64,000 nt of DNA from Salmonella enterica subsp. arizonae (GTDB lineage Bacteria; Pseudomonadota; Gammaproteobacteria; Enterobacterales; Enterobacteriaceae): positions 1-64,000 of the forward strand of contig NZ_VXJW01000013.1 in the NCBI RefSeq assembly GCF_008692845.1, in the 5' to 3' direction. The notes under the pieces are model-generated. The model made no database searches, was not told where the DNA came from, and saw nothing but the letters and a program-made list of their open reading frames with translations. Of this stretch, positions 11,659 through 24,085 are shown piece by piece. How positions within the stretch are numbered: the first letter of the stretch is position 1; every line of letters starts with the position of its first letter. The translations under genes and the position numbers were made by a program.

Positions 11659-12438
11659 TTAGTCTTCAGTGTGCTCGGCCTTTTCAGTCTCGGCCTCGTT
11701 ATCTTCATCGCGCGTCCGTCGCTTACCGACATAAAAGCGTGAGCAGAAAACGCCAATTTCAAACAAGCAGTACATCGGTATCGCCAGCAACGTTTGCGAG
11801 AAAACATCCGGCGGCGTAAGCAGCATTCCCACAATGAATGCCCCGACCAGGATATAAGGCCGTTTTTTACGCAAATCTTCCGGCGTGGTAATACCCATCC
11901 AGCATAGCAATACAATCGCTACCGGCACTTCAAAAGCTACGCCAAAGGCCATAAATAGCGCCATGACAAAGCTAAGATAGCTGGCGATATCCGTCGAAAC
12001 TTGTACTCCTTCAGGCGCAGTATGCGTCAGGAAGCCAAAGGCCAAAGGGAATACGACAAAATAGGCGAAAGCCATTCCAATGTAGAAAAGCAGCGAGCTG
12101 GACACCAGCAGCGGCACGACCAGACGGCGTTCATGCTTATACAGCGCCGGGGCGATAAAGGCCCAAACCTGGTACAAGATGACAGGCGCGGATAAGATCA
12201 AAGACACCATGAAGGTGAGTTTGATAGGGGTAAAAAACGGCGACGCCACATCCGTCGCAATCATTGTCGCCCCTTGTGGCATCTGTTTAATCAGCGGCGC
12301 AGCGACTAAATGATAAATATCATTGGCGAAATAAACCAGCGCCAGAAAAATCAGAAGTACTGCGACGATGCAGTTTAGCAGACGCTTACGCAGCTCGATC
12401 AGATGCGTAATAAGCGGTTGAGTATCTTCTACAGCCAT
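11659..12438 (-). CDS. tatC: Twin-arginine translocase subunit TatC
   Basis: Polytopic inner-membrane protein that, with TatB, recognises twin-arginine signal peptides of folded export substrates. The 259 residues contain six hydrophobic segments, and the N-terminal [11 protein letters not shown] motif is the cytoplasmic signal-binding region. The conserved periplasmic loop includes [12 protein letters not shown]. The charged C-terminal tail ([21 protein letters not shown]) is cytoplasmic. Two bases separate it from tatB, indicating tight operon coupling. Confidence 0.97.
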   Translation of the reverse strand: MAVEDTQPLITHLIELRKRLLNCIVAVLLIFLALVYFANDIYHLVAAPLIKQMPQGATMIATDVASPFFTPIKLTFMVSLILSAPVILYQVWAFIAPALYKHERRLVVPLLVSSSLLFYIGMAFAYFVVFPLAFGFLTHTAPEGVQVSTDIASYLSFVMALFMAFGVAFEVPVAIVLLCWMGITTPEDLRKKRPYILVGAFIVGMLLTPPDVFSQTLLAIPMYCLFEIGVFCSRFYVGKRRTRDEDNEAETEKAEHTED

Positions 12439-12440
12439 GT

Positions 12441-12989
12441 TTACGGTTTATCACTTGACGAGGGGGAAGATTCGACAACAGGCGCGGCGGATTTCTTCTC
12501 GGCGTCTATCGTGGCTACGGAAGCGGTTTCCGTCGACTCAGGCGCGTTAGCTTTAACGGACTCCGGCTTTTGTTCCGGCGCGCTCGCCTGTGTTTCAGCG
12601 GCGGCAGGGGTGACGCCCTCATGCTGCGTTTCATTCCCTTTTACTACCGGATTATGGATGGTATGCGCTTCATCGCTCGCTTGTTCGGGATCGTTAGCGC
12701 TGTAGGTGCGTTTCATCGACTCTGCAGCCTGACGCAGTTCATCCATAGATGCTTTCAGTTCGGGAGTCAGGTTTTCCAGGCTCGCCTTTTCGACTTTTTT
12801 CAGACTGTCCTGGAACTCCTGAAGTTTCAGCTCCTGAGTCAGTTCATTCTGAACCGTTGTCGCAAGGGACCGCAACGCGCGAATCCAGCCCGCTACCGTT
12901 TTTACCGCTACTGGTAATCGTTGCGGCCCCAACACAATGAGGCCGATAACGAACACTAACAGCAGTTCGCTAAAACCGATATCAAACAC
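12441..12989 (-). CDS. tatB: Twin-arginine translocase subunit TatB
   Basis: Single-span membrane protein that forms the signal-peptide receptor with TatC. The N-terminal helix [18 protein letters not shown] (5-22) has the TatB Glu8 and hinge Gly-Pro, followed by an amphipathic helix (about 23-60). The long low-complexity C-terminus is rich in Ala, Glu, Ser and Pro. At 182 residues it is longer than the 171 of E. coli, the difference lying in that tail. Two bases upstream of tatC, three downstream of tatA. Confidence 0.96.
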   Translation of the reverse strand: MFDIGFSELLLVFVIGLIVLGPQRLPVAVKTVAGWIRALRSLATTVQNELTQELKLQEFQDSLKKVEKASLENLTPELKASMDELRQAAESMKRTYSANDPEQASDEAHTIHNPVVKGNETQHEGVTPAAAETQASAPEQKPESVKANAPESTETASVATIDAEKKSAAPVVESSPSSSDKP

Positions 12990-12992
12990 GGA

Positions 12993-13247
12993 TTATACCT
13001 GCTCTTTATCTTGGCTTTTAGCGTCTTCCTTTTTCGCTTCGCCTTGCTTATCCGCGATAGATTTAGCGGTAAAATCAGCGTCCTGACTGGTTTTATCCTG
13101 TTTGGCATCATCATCGCTCATGGCCTTTTTAAAGCCTTTGATAGACGCGCCAAGATCGGAACCGATGGAACCGAGTTTTTTGGTGCCAAACAGCAGTACG
13201 ACGATGACGGCAACAATCAACAACTGCCAAATACTGATACCACCCAT
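12993..13247 (-). CDS. tatA: Twin-arginine translocase pore subunit TatA
   Basis: The multimerising subunit that opens the transport path after substrate binds TatBC. One N-terminal helix ([17 protein letters not shown], 5-21), then the FGTKKL hinge and amphipathic helix with F39-equivalent in [11 protein letters not shown], and a charged Lys/Asp/Gln tail. 84 residues, slightly shorter than the 89 of E. coli, with the change in the tail. First gene of tatABC(D). A minus-strand TATAAT (13288-13293) about 40 bases before the ATG is the probable -10, with a weak -35; AGAGGAAC before the ATG is the ribosome site. Confidence 0.96.
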   Translation of the reverse strand: MGGISIWQLLIVAVIVVLLFGTKKLGSIGSDLGASIKGFKKAMSDDDAKQDKTSQDADFTAKSIADKQGEAKKEDAKSQDKEQV

Positions 13248-13452
13248 ACATGTTCCTCTGTGATAGATGATGAATTATTAAGGCCGCATTATACACATTA
13301 TCCTTCGTGCTGCCTCTTTGTTAGCCGCTTTCGTCCGCCCTATTCACATACTTTTACATACGACCGGGATGACATTGACTTGTGGCCTGAGTACTGCCTT
13401 GAGTGATAATATATACCTGCGTGACATAACCGGCGTTAAGCGATAAAAAATC

Positions 13453-15695
<2,243 letters not shown>

Positions 15696-15704
15696 TCCAC
15701 CCTC

Positions 15705-16460
15705 CTAGAATTTATAACCACGGTGCAACGCAACAACGCCTGCCGTCAGATTGTAATAATCAACGCTCTCAAATCCGGCGTCCTGCATCATTACTTTTAA
15801 GGTATCCTGATCGGGATGCATACGGATGGATTCAGCGAGATACCGATAGCTATCCGCATCGTTTGCAACCATCAAGCCAATACGCGGTAAGATATGGAAA
15901 GAATAGGCGTCATACGCTTTACTCAGCGGCTCAATGATAGGCTTGGAAAATTCAAGCACCAGTAAACGTCCGCCGGGTTTCAACACACGGAACATTGACC
16001 GCAGCGCTTTTTCTTTTTCCGTTACATTGCGTAAACCAAACGAAATGGTAATGCAATCAAACGTATTGTCAGGGAAAGGCAGAGCTTCGGCATTCGCCTG
16101 CACATACTCTACGTTGCCGATCACGCCGATATTACGCAGCTTCTCACGCCCCATTTTGAGCATAGAATCATTAATATCCGCCAGGATAACCTTTCCTGTT
16201 TCCCCAACCATACGTGAAAATTTCGCGGTAAGATCGCCCGTACCGCCCGCTAAATCGAGAACGGTTTGTCCACGGCGCACGCCACTGCAATCAATGGTGA
16301 AGCGCTTCCACAAACGATGAATGCCAAATGACATTAAGTCATTCATCACATCGTACTTTGACGCCACAGAATGAAAAACGTGGGCCACCATGTCAGCTTT
16401 CTGCTCTTTAGCGACGGTCTGAAAGCCAAAGTGCGTCGTTTCTTGTGAATCTTCCACCAT
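15705..16460 (-). CDS. ubiE: Ubiquinone/menaquinone C-methyltransferase UbiE
   Basis: SAM-dependent C-methyltransferase that converts demethylmenaquinone to menaquinone and the matching ubiquinone intermediate. Rossmann motif [12 protein letters not shown] (about 67-77), motif II in [10 protein letters not shown], and the UbiE signatures [19 protein letters not shown] (near 35-53) and [14 protein letters not shown] (about 163-176). 251 residues. First of ubiE-ubiJ-ubiB; rmuC ends 95 bases upstream. It supplies the menaquinone that HemG uses anaerobically. Confidence 0.97.
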   Translation of the reverse strand: MVEDSQETTHFGFQTVAKEQKADMVAHVFHSVASKYDVMNDLMSFGIHRLWKRFTIDCSGVRRGQTVLDLAGGTGDLTAKFSRMVGETGKVILADINDSMLKMGREKLRNIGVIGNVEYVQANAEALPFPDNTFDCITISFGLRNVTEKEKALRSMFRVLKPGGRLLVLEFSKPIIEPLSKAYDAYSFHILPRIGLMVANDADSYRYLAESIRMHPDQDTLKVMMQDAGFESVDYYNLTAGVVALHRGYKF

Positions 16461-16555
16461 CTCAGTGCCTGCTTATCGATAAAAATGTTCAAGAAGTGTA
16501 ACAGATTGGGCCAATTTGCCCTACTCTGCGCCAGGACTAAACTACTCCGTATGGG

Positions 16556-17986
16556 TTAACTTAACTGCTGCTTCACCCGTTCATCATTGGGATAATGTTC
16601 GTCCTGCCGCCCTTCAGGGATCGATCGTAAACGATATTCTTCATCTTGCGTAACGGCCTGTTCCGCTAAATCCGGATTAATCTCGCGTTTGATTTCCACG
16701 CCTAACCCCCGGAAGGCCTCCGCCTGCGCCAAAACGTTGCCACGCCCCGACGCGAGTTTTTTCATCGCCTGGCGGTAGTTATCCTGCGCTTTATCCAGAC
16801 TCTGGCCGATCGCTGACATATCATCAACGAACAGCCGCATTTTATCGTAGAGCTTACTGGCTCTGTCCGCGATGTGCTGCGCATTGCGGCTCTGGTGTTC
16901 ATAGCGCCACAGGTTGGCGATTGTCCGTAATGCCACCAGTAGCGTCGTGGGACTTACCAGCATAATGTTATTTTTCAGCGCCTCGGTTATCAGTTCGGGC
17001 TGTTTATCTAACGCCAGCAGGAAAGCGGGTTCTACAGGGATAAACATCAGAACATAGTCCAGCGAGCGGAGCCCGGGAAGCTGCTGATAGTCTTTACGCC
17101 CCAGTAAGCGAATGTGATTGCGCACCGAGGCGATGTGCTCCTGTAAAGCAGCCTCGCGCGTATAGTCATCTTCAGCATTAAAGTAACGCTCATAGGCGAC
17201 TAACGTCATTTTAGCGTCGATGACGACATCTTTGCCCTGCGGCAAGCGGACGATGACATCCGGCTGCATCCGCGAGCGCGCATCGTTCTCAATACTGACC
17301 TGGGTTTCGTATTCGTAGCCTTCACGCAGTCCGGATGCCTCCAGTACCCGCGCCAGCACAACTTCGCCCCAGTTTCCCTGCGCCTTATTGTCCCCTTTCA
17401 GGGCGCGCGTCAGGTTGATTGCTTCCTGCGCCATCTGCGCATTAAGCTGCTGCAAGTTACGAATTTCGTGCGCCAGCGTATGCCGCTCCTGCGCTTCTTT
17501 GCCAAAACTCTCCTGAACCTGACGGCGAAAACCGTCCAGTTGCTCACGCAGCGGCGTCAGCAAGCTATTCAGGCTTTGTCGGTTTTGTTCGTCTACACGA
17601 CGATTACTGTGTTCAAAGATACGGTTCGCCAGATTTTCAAACTGTTCGCTTAAACGCTGTTCGCTGTTGATCATCTGACGGATTTTGTCTTCCGCGTGCT
17701 GCTGAGTCGCTTCCAGACGGGTCGTGACTTCACGCAGATCGGCTTCCAGAGAGGTATTAATACTGTGCAGGCTACGTAGTTCGTTATTAAGTAACTCGCA
17801 TTCACTGCGCCAGTGTGCTTCTTGCGCTAACTGCTGCCGGGCCGCGCTCAGTTCGATATCCAGCTCCCGCCGTTCTTCGATAAGGTCGGCGCGGATTTGA
17901 TCGGCGTGCGCTTTCGTCGCCAGCCAGCCAATGACTGCCCCAATCGCCAGCGCCACGACGGCACTTATCATAAGAGTAATATCCAC
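16556..17986 (-). CDS. rmuC: DNA recombination protein RmuC
   Basis: Predicted nuclease-related protein whose loss raises short-inversion recombination in E. coli. An N-terminal membrane helix (MISAVVALAIGAVIGWLA, 6-23) precedes a long coiled coil (about 30-170). The RmuC domain contains a PD-(D/E)XK-like core seen as PDVIVRLPQGKDVVIDAKM (about 246-264). 476 residues, near the E. coli length. Monocistronic-looking, between udp and ubiE. The exact biochemical activity is not known from sequence. Confidence 0.95.
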   Translation of the reverse strand: MDITLMISAVVALAIGAVIGWLATKAHADQIRADLIEERRELDIELSAARQQLAQEAHWRSECELLNNELRSLHSINTSLEADLREVTTRLEATQQHAEDKIRQMINSEQRLSEQFENLANRIFEHSNRRVDEQNRQSLNSLLTPLREQLDGFRRQVQESFGKEAQERHTLAHEIRNLQQLNAQMAQEAINLTRALKGDNKAQGNWGEVVLARVLEASGLREGYEYETQVSIENDARSRMQPDVIVRLPQGKDVVIDAKMTLVAYERYFNAEDDYTREAALQEHIASVRNHIRLLGRKDYQQLPGLRSLDYVLMFIPVEPAFLLALDKQPELITEALKNNIMLVSPTTLLVALRTIANLWRYEHQSRNAQHIADRASKLYDKMRLFVDDMSAIGQSLDKAQDNYRQAMKKLASGRGNVLAQAEAFRGLGVEIKREINPDLAEQAVTQDEEYRLRSIPEGRQDEHYPNDERVKQQLS

Positions 17987-18087
17987 AACACCTCCCCTGG
18001 TACCACACTGTCCTGCACAAAATAGAATTGTGCTGTATAAACGTCCAGTTTAAAAGGAATTTCCTGCGAGGCGCCACGCAAAAAGAA

Positions 18088-18108
18088 AAGGCCGAACGCG
18101 TCGGCCTT
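18088..18108 (-). terminator. udp intrinsic terminator
   Basis: AAGGCCGA and TCGGCCTT with a 5-base loop, followed on the minus strand by a T-rich tract (CTTTTCTTTTT). Placed 18 bases after the udp stop, it should end the udp transcript before rmuC. Confidence 0.85.
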
Positions 18109-18125
18109 TGCAAAAGAGAGGAAAA

Positions 18126-18887
18126 TTACAGCAGACGACGGGCCGCTTCCACTACGATTTTCACCGCGTGGCTTTCAGTTTGTTTCATCGTTTCCGCATT
18201 CGGAATCTCTTGTTGAGTGCGGTTGACGATAACGCCCGCCACCATACCTGCGCGCAGACCCTGGCTTGCGCACATGGTCAACAGCGTAGCGGATTCCATT
18301 TCGTAATTCATAACGCCCATCGCCTGCCACTCTTCCATCGAGCCTTTGAAGCGACGAACAACGCGACCAGAGTAGGTGTCGTAACGTTCCTGACCGGGAT
18401 AGAAGGTGTCGGAAGAGGCGGTTACGCCAACGTGCGTCGTGGCGCCAATCGATTTTGCGGCTTCAACCAGCGCAGTGGTGCAGGCAAAGTCGGCAACGGC
18501 CGGGAACTCCATCGGCGCAAAGTGTAGGCTCGCCCCATCCAGACGCACAGATGCGGTCGTTACCAGAACGTCGCCGACGTTGATGTGCGGCTGAATAGCC
18601 CCTGTGGTGCCAATACGCAAGAAGGTACGAATACCCAGTTGCGCCAGTTCTTCCACGGCAATAGAGGTAGACGGGCCGCCGATACCGGTAGAGCAAACGA
18701 TAACTGCTTTGCCATCCAGCTCAGCGCGCCAGGAAGTGAACTCGCGATGAGATGCCAGCTTAACCGGCTTATCCATCAGCGCGGCGATCTTTTCCACACG
18801 CTCAGGATCACCAGGGACGATGGCGAGCTGGGCCCCTTGTAAATCGTTTTTGGTGAGGCCGAGATGAAAAACATCAGACCTGGACAT
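18126..18887 (-). CDS. udp: Uridine phosphorylase Udp
   Basis: Cytoplasmic nucleoside phosphorylase that splits uridine with phosphate to uracil and ribose-1-phosphate in pyrimidine salvage. The 253 residues belong to the NP-I family: phosphate-binding Gly in VPGDPERV (about 23-30), Arg in [11 protein letters not shown] context, [10 protein letters not shown] (88-97), and the ribose/base site [12 protein letters not shown] (195-206). Start ATG is preceded by AGGAG. CRP sites upstream agree with CRP/CytR control. Confidence 0.97.
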   Translation of the reverse strand: MSRSDVFHLGLTKNDLQGAQLAIVPGDPERVEKIAALMDKPVKLASHREFTSWRAELDGKAVIVCSTGIGGPSTSIAVEELAQLGIRTFLRIGTTGAIQPHINVGDVLVTTASVRLDGASLHFAPMEFPAVADFACTTALVEAAKSIGATTHVGVTASSDTFYPGQERYDTYSGRVVRRFKGSMEEWQAMGVMNYEMESATLLTMCASQGLRAGMVAGVIVNRTQQEIPNAETMKQTESHAVKIVVEAARRLL

Positions 18888-18960
18888 ATAAAACTCCTCT
18901 GTGAATCGGGTTTGTCAGAAGAAGCAAAAAGACACTTTACCTAAGGCATAAAGATATTTT

Positions 18961-19028
18961 CGTGACGACAATCACTATGGCGTAAAGCAATTGCACTGAT
19001 TTACTGTTAAAAGGTGATGATTATCACA
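18961..19028 (-). promoter_or_regulatory. Two CRP sites of the udp promoter
   Basis: Two CRP-like palindromes, CGTGA-N6-TCACT (18961-18976) and GGTGA-N6-TCACA (19013-19028). Their centres are exactly 52 bp apart, which is the spacing between CRP1 (-41.5) and CRP2 (-93.5) at the E. coli udp promoter. This predicts a start near 18927 and CytR binding between the sites. The region also separates udp from divergent dlhH, so CRP might affect both. Confidence 0.85.
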
Positions 19029-19146
19029 TTAAATAATCAACATCGCCAACCATTGCACAAAAGATAGTCGCTTTCAGGCAATGTGGTTTGTTACACACTG
19101 GCTATAGTTAATATTGCGCTATTTTTTTAAGGGTACGGAGAATACC

Positions 19147-19959
19147 ATGACAACGACACATCCATCCGGCTTTGCACCTGCCGCCTCCCCGCAGGCCCCT
19201 ACGATGATTCATACCCCTGCTGAAGCCATTAGCGCGGGAATAACGTCAATTCCTTCTCAGGGCGACGACATGCCTGCCTATTGCGCCAGACCAAAAGCGA
19301 GCGACGGCGCGCTGCCTGTGGTCATTGTGGTGCAGGAAATTTTTGGCGTACACGAACACATTTGCGATATTTGCCGCCGACTGGCGCTGGAAGGCTATCT
19401 CGCCATCGCGCCGGAGCTCTATTTTCGGGAAGGCGACCCCAATGATTTCGCCGATATACCGACATTATTGAGCGGTCTGGTGACTAAAGTACCGGATTCG
19501 CAAGTCCTTGCCGACCTGGATCACGTCGCCAGTTGGGCCTCGCGCAACGGCGGGGATGCGCATCGGCTGATGATTACCGGTTTTTGTTGGGGAGGCCGGA
19601 TTACCTGGCTTTACGCCGCGCACAATCCACAGTTAAAAGCGGCGGTAGCGTGGTACGGCAAACTGGTGGGCGACACGTCGCTCAACTCGCCGAAGCATCC
19701 CGTTGACATTGCCACCGATCTTAACACGCCGGTACTGGGTTTATACGGAGGGCAGGATACCAGTATTCCACAGGAGAGCGTGGAAACCATGCGTCAGGCG
19801 CTACGCGCCGCTAACGCGAAGGCGGAAATCGTGGTCTACCACGACGCAGGGCACGCGTTCAATGCCGACTATCGTCCGGGTTACCACGAAGCCTCAGCGA
19901 AAGACGGCTGGCAAAGAATGCTGGAATGGTTCGCGCAGTACGGTGGAAAAAAAGGCTAA
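19147..19959 (+). CDS. dlhH: Dienelactone hydrolase family protein DlhH (YsgA)
   Basis: Alpha/beta hydrolase of the dienelactone hydrolase family, physiological substrate unknown. The ATG at 19147 gives 270 residues; an upstream in-frame start adds 11 residues without family support. The nucleophile elbow is GFCWGG (Cys in place of Ser), with GLYGGQDTSIP and DAGHAFNADYRPGYH carrying the Asp and His of the triad. The N-terminal segment rich in Ala and Pro precedes the fold and could be a cleaved or flexible region. A perfect 12-base ops-like sequence lies inside (19641-19652). Ends facing the sulfatase-maturase gene. Confidence 0.93.
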   Translation: MTTTHPSGFAPAASPQAPTMIHTPAEAISAGITSIPSQGDDMPAYCARPKASDGALPVVIVVQEIFGVHEHICDICRRLALEGYLAIAPELYFREGDPNDFADIPTLLSGLVTKVPDSQVLADLDHVASWASRNGGDAHRLMITGFCWGGRITWLYAAHNPQLKAAVAWYGKLVGDTSLNSPKHPVDIATDLNTPVLGLYGGQDTSIPQESVETMRQALRAANAKAEIVVYHDAGHAFNADYRPGYHEASAKDGWQRMLEWFAQYGGKKG

Positions 19960-19977
19960 TAACAGCGCGTTACGATG

Positions 19978-20017
19978 TTTGTTGGGCCTACGACGGAATC
20001 GGTGTTGGCCCAACAAA
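19978..20017. repeat. Inverted repeat between convergent dlhH and maturase gene
   Basis: TTTGTTGGGCC (19978-19988) and GGCCCAACAAA (20007-20017) form an 11-bp perfect stem with an 18-base loop in the 76-base gap between two convergent stops. It could act as a bidirectional terminator or REP-like structure; T tracts are weak. Confidence 0.6.
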
Positions 20018-20035
20018 GCGTCATAGTCACGCTAG

Positions 20036-21331
20036 CTATGCTTTACCGCAGCATTTTTTATATTTTTTGCCGCTGCCGCAGGGGCAGGGATCGTTACGAC
20101 TGACGGCCCCGGTATCTTTGCGCGCGTCCTGCGCCAGCCAGCGCATGATCGACGCCATCGGATAGCCTTGCGCCAGCAACTCCCGCCAGACATTCATATA
20201 CGGCGTAACGTGCTTAAAAAAGTGTTTATAGCCCGCACACAGGTAATTGTGCGCAGGATAACCGGACGGCGAGACGGCAAAACGATGTTTCGGACAGCCG
20301 CCATGACACGCAAAGCGATAATCGCAGCGGCGACAGTCTGGGGTAAGGGTCTCCCGCTTGGCCTCGCCAAACGCAATAGCCCGCTCACTATTATTTAAAG
20401 CTTTGATGCTGTGCTGATGAATATTCCCCAGCAAATGCTCCGGGTAGACAAAATGGTCGCAGTTATAGAGATCGCCGTTCGACTCCAGCGCGAATGCATG
20501 TCCACAAGTTTCGGAATGCACGCATAGCACCGGGTATCGCCCCGTCCAGGCAGACAGGGCCACGTCAAACATCTGTACATACACGCGGTCTACATCACGA
20601 CGAACCCAAATATCAAAGATCTGGTTGAGAAACTCGCCATATTGCCACGAGGGTACCGTCCACGGCGCCAGTGTCGCCGCGCTTTCGCCGGGCATCACCA
20701 GATTAAGTACCGATGAGCTATCGGTGCTCATTCGCTCTACCAGCGGAATAAACTGGATAAAACGCGACCCCGCCGCCAGCAGAAACTCGTATACGTCTGC
20801 TGCATGACCGACGTTATGTTTTCCTACGACGGTTAAAGTATTAAAGTCGACATGATGCGCTTTAAGCCGCGCCATTGCTGCGACAACCTGTTCATGCGTG
20901 CCCTTTCCGGCGCGATTAAGCCTGTACTGATTATGCAGATGCGCCGGGCCATCGATGGATAGACCAATCAGGAAATGATGTTCAGCGAAAAAGCGCGCCC
21001 ATTCATCGTTGATTAAGATGCCGTTGGTTTGCAACGCGTGACTGATTTTTCGACCATCGGCATACTTTTCACATAATGCGATCGCGCGGCGGAAAAAGGG
21101 CAGGCCCATCATGGTTGGTTCGCCGCCCTGCCAGGCAAAGTCAACGCGGTCGCCGCTCTGCGCGGCAATATGCTGGCGTATAAACTGTTCCAGCGTCTCG
21201 TCCGACATCCGCCAGTTTTTATTGCGTTCCGGATACAGCGCCTCTTTTTCAAGATAAAAACAGTACGTGCAATCAATATTGCAAATCGCGCCGCCGGGTT
21301 TGGCCATTACGTGACAACCTGCTACCGCCAT
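20036..21331 (-). CDS. Anaerobic sulfatase-maturating radical SAM enzyme homologue
   Basis: Radical SAM/SPASM protein of the anaerobic sulfatase maturase (AslB/YdeM-like) family, which converts an active-site Cys or Ser of sulfatases to formylglycine. The CX3CX2C cluster is CNIDCTYC near residue 18. The SPASM region has CVHSETCGHAF and CRRCDYRFACHGGCPKH (about 362-378). A C-terminal SEC-C zinc motif, CPCGSGKKYKKCC, ends the protein. ATG 21331 is chosen because GGAG lies 9 bases before it; an ATG three codons earlier is too close to that site, and the frame stays open to 21511. No sulfatase gene is in the window. Convergent with dlhH. Confidence 0.88.
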   Translation of the reverse strand: MAVAGCHVMAKPGGAICNIDCTYCFYLEKEALYPERNKNWRMSDETLEQFIRQHIAAQSGDRVDFAWQGGEPTMMGLPFFRRAIALCEKYADGRKISHALQTNGILINDEWARFFAEHHFLIGLSIDGPAHLHNQYRLNRAGKGTHEQVVAAMARLKAHHVDFNTLTVVGKHNVGHAADVYEFLLAAGSRFIQFIPLVERMSTDSSSVLNLVMPGESAATLAPWTVPSWQYGEFLNQIFDIWVRRDVDRVYVQMFDVALSAWTGRYPVLCVHSETCGHAFALESNGDLYNCDHFVYPEHLLGNIHQHSIKALNNSERAIAFGEAKRETLTPDCRRCDYRFACHGGCPKHRFAVSPSGYPAHNYLCAGYKHFFKHVTPYMNVWRELLAQGYPMASIMRWLAQDARKDTGAVSRNDPCPCGSGKKYKKCCGKA

Positions 21332-21388
21332 GTCAGACATCTCCGTTAAAAAATAAGGTTCACCAACGCCGACAGCGCCACGAGAAAA

Positions 21389-21406
21389 GACGACTTTATC
21401 GTCGTC
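21389..21406 (-). other. Hairpin upstream of the maturase start
   Basis: GACGAC, loop of six, GTCGTC followed on the minus strand by TTTTCT. It lies about 60 bases before the proposed start and resembles a short intrinsic terminator, so it could attenuate the maturase transcript. The rest of the 435-base gap up to metE holds no gene I can support; no convincing sigma-70 promoter stands out. Confidence 0.4.
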
Positions 21407-21666
21407 AGGGAACATAACAGAATTGAAAACTTCGTTCTGTGCTGTGAGAGCGCTATTCGAACATGGCAGGAAAAACGCTCTGCGTGGCAACAAGGGCTGC
21501 CGATAACCCATCGCGATGCTTTCCAGTTACGCTATCCGCCTGGTTGCTATTCATACAGTGGATATTTTTATTATCATGAGTGCCAAACAGTCGGCTTCTG
21601 AAAAAGAAAGAGCGGGAAATGAGAAGAAAGGGTAGATAGCGACAACTGTTGGTCAGGTAAGGCTCG

Positions 21667-21733
21667 GGCGCTACCCGTCGAAGGGTAGCGCCGCATTGGT
21701 GCCGGATGATGCCTTATCCAACCTACCATCGCC
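21667..21733. repeat. Hairpin and REP-like sequence 3' of metE
   Basis: GGCGCTACCC and GGGTAGCGCC (21667-21693) form a strong hairpin with a short loop. It is followed by GTGCCGGATGATGCC at about 21700, a REP-type sequence. Together they lie 35-100 bases past the metE stop and probably mark the metE transcript 3' end. Confidence 0.6.
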
Positions 21734-21766
21734 CGCCAGCCTGAGAAACACAGTGGCCAGGATGGA

Positions 21767-24031
21767 CTATTCCGCCTGTCGCAAATTGTGCGCCGCTTTG
21801 ACCATGTTTGCCAACGCCGCGCGGGTTTCAGGCCAACCGCGAGTTTTCAGACCGCAGTCCGGATTCACCCACAGGCGTTGTGCCGGAATACGCTGCGCCG
21901 CCTTCTTCAGCAAAGCTTCAATCCACTCGACGCTGGGGACATTAGGCGAGTGAATATCATACACGCCCGGCCCAATTTCGTTCGGGTAGTCGAACGCTTC
22001 GAACGACTCCAGCAACTCCATGTCCGAGCGGGAGGTTTCGATGGTGATCACGTCCGCGTCCAGCGCCGCAATGGAGTCCATGATGTCATTAAACTCGCAG
22101 TAGCACATGTGGGTGTGAATCTGGGTGTCGTCTTTCGCTACCGCCGCGTTGATGCGAAAGGCTTCCACGCCCCATTCCAGATAGGCATCCCAGTCGCTGC
22201 GACGCAATGGTAAACCTTCGCGTAGCGCCGGTTCATCGATCTGAATAATCCCGATACCCGCCGCCTCCAGATCCGCCACTTCATCACGCAGCGCCAGCGC
22301 AATCTGTTTCGCAATAGTTTCGCGGGTCACGTCTTCGCGGGGAAACGACCAGCAAAGAATAGTCACCGGACCGGTCAGCATTCCTTTTACCGGCTTGTCG
22401 GTCAGCGACTGGGCATATTTCGCCCACTCCACGGTGATTGGCGCCGGACGGCTGATATCGCCAATCACCACCGGCGGCTTCACGCAGCGGGAACCATAGC
22501 TTTGCACCCAGCCATTCTGGGTAAAGATGAAGCCGTTCAGATGCTCGCCGAAGTATTCCACCATATCGTTACGCTCGGCTTCGCCGTGTACTAGCACGTC
22601 CAGCCCTAAACGTTCCTGCTCGATGATCGCCTGCCTGATATGTTCGGCGATGCCGGTGCGGTAGTGATTCGCGTCGAGATTGCCCTTTTTGAAGTCCAGC
22701 CGCAGGCCGCGAATTTCCGTGGTTTGCGGGAACGAACCGATAGTCGTCGTCGGCCAGGCGGGAAGTTTAAAGCGGGCGCGTTGCGCTTCAGCGCGCACCT
22801 CATACGAGTTCTCACGCTGGCTATCCTGTGCGGTGATCGCCGCCAGGCGTTTTTCTACCCCGACGTTATGTACGCGGGTTGAATAGCGACGGGCCTGAAT
22901 CGGCGCGCTCCACTCGGTAATCGCCGCGGTGTCGCCGCTATTCAGCGCATCGCGCAGCAGCGCCAGTTCACCGCATTTCTGCAGCGCAAAGGCAAACCAG
23001 CTTTTTACTTCCGCATCCAGACGCGTTTCGACGCTAAGATCGATTGGGCTGTGTAGCAAAGAGCAGGAGGATGATACCCACAGCGCGCGTTTGCCTACGA
23101 TATCGTTAATCTGCGCGTATTTCTCGGTCAAATCGGCACGCCAGACGTTACGCCCGTTAATCAAGCCCGCAGAGAGCAGCCAGTCGGCAGGCAGACGTTG
23201 ATGCAGTTCCGCTATATCATCTTTGCCATAAATAAGGTCAACATGCAGCCCCTGTACCGGCAGTGTGATAATAGTGTCGAGGTTTGGCGTCACGCCTTCA
23301 AAATAGGTCGTCAGCAGCAGCTTCACCTCGCCAGCGAGCGCGTCGTAAGCCGGTTTGAAGGCATCCAGCCACGCCTGCGGCAGTTCCAGCACCAGCGCTG
23401 GCTCATCAATTTGTACCCACTCGATACCACGCTTCGCCAGTTCAGCCAGCACTTGCTGATACACCGACAGAATGTCTTTCAGCAGCGTCAGACGGTCAAA
23501 CGACTCGCCTTTCACTTTGCCCAGCCACAGATATGTGACAGGCCCCAGCAGTACGGGTTTGATCTTATGGCCCAGCGCCAGTGCTTCATCCACTTCCTCC
23601 AGCAATTGTGTCCAGGTTAGCCTGAACTGCTGGTCTTTGCTGAACTCCGGCACCATGTAGTGATAGTTAGTATTAAACCATTTGGTCATTTCCGCTGCCG
23701 CCGCCGGTTCGCCGGTCGGCGCGCGACCGCGGCCAATGCGGAACAAAGTGTCGATATCCACGGAACCGTCGTTGTTCTGATGACGAGCCGGCACATTGCC
23801 TAACAGCAGGCTGGTGGTCAGAACATGGTCGTACCAGGCAAAGTCGCCTACTGGTAGCAGGTCAATGCCCGCTTGTTTCTGTTGCTGCCAGTGACGCGCG
23901 CGCAGTTCCCGTCCAACCGCCAGCAGCTCTTCACGGGTAGCGTTCCCCGCCCAGTAGCTCTCTTGCGCTTTTTTCAACTCGCGACGCAGGCCAACACGAG
24001 GAAAACCGAGGGTATGAGTCAATATTGTCAT
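21767..24031 (-). CDS. metE: Cobalamin-independent methionine synthase MetE
   Basis: Transfers the methyl group from 5-methyltetrahydropteroyltriglutamate to homocysteine, the last step of methionine synthesis without B12. 754 residues against 753 in E. coli. Two TIM barrels: the N-terminal barrel begins [15 protein letters not shown]; the C-terminal barrel carries the zinc ligands His and Cys in [10 protein letters not shown] (about 641 and 643), a Glu near 665 and Cys in NPDCGLKTR (about 726). Divergent from metR across 248 bases that hold MetJ-like and MetR-like sites and a hairpin element. Expected control: MetR with homocysteine activates, MetJ-SAM represses. Confidence 0.98.
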   Translation of the reverse strand: MTILTHTLGFPRVGLRRELKKAQESYWAGNATREELLAVGRELRARHWQQQKQAGIDLLPVGDFAWYDHVLTTSLLLGNVPARHQNNDGSVDIDTLFRIGRGRAPTGEPAAAAEMTKWFNTNYHYMVPEFSKDQQFRLTWTQLLEEVDEALALGHKIKPVLLGPVTYLWLGKVKGESFDRLTLLKDILSVYQQVLAELAKRGIEWVQIDEPALVLELPQAWLDAFKPAYDALAGEVKLLLTTYFEGVTPNLDTIITLPVQGLHVDLIYGKDDIAELHQRLPADWLLSAGLINGRNVWRADLTEKYAQINDIVGKRALWVSSSCSLLHSPIDLSVETRLDAEVKSWFAFALQKCGELALLRDALNSGDTAAITEWSAPIQARRYSTRVHNVGVEKRLAAITAQDSQRENSYEVRAEAQRARFKLPAWPTTTIGSFPQTTEIRGLRLDFKKGNLDANHYRTGIAEHIRQAIIEQERLGLDVLVHGEAERNDMVEYFGEHLNGFIFTQNGWVQSYGSRCVKPPVVIGDISRPAPITVEWAKYAQSLTDKPVKGMLTGPVTILCWSFPREDVTRETIAKQIALALRDEVADLEAAGIGIIQIDEPALREGLPLRRSDWDAYLEWGVEAFRINAAVAKDDTQIHTHMCYCEFNDIMDSIAALDADVITIETSRSDMELLESFEAFDYPNEIGPGVYDIHSPNVPSVEWIEALLKKAAQRIPAQRLWVNPDCGLKTRGWPETRAALANMVKAAHNLRQAE

Positions 24032-24085
24032 TTTACTTCCTCTCTTATTTTATTGAATCTGAAAGTAAAACTCTAAATAGTTCGG

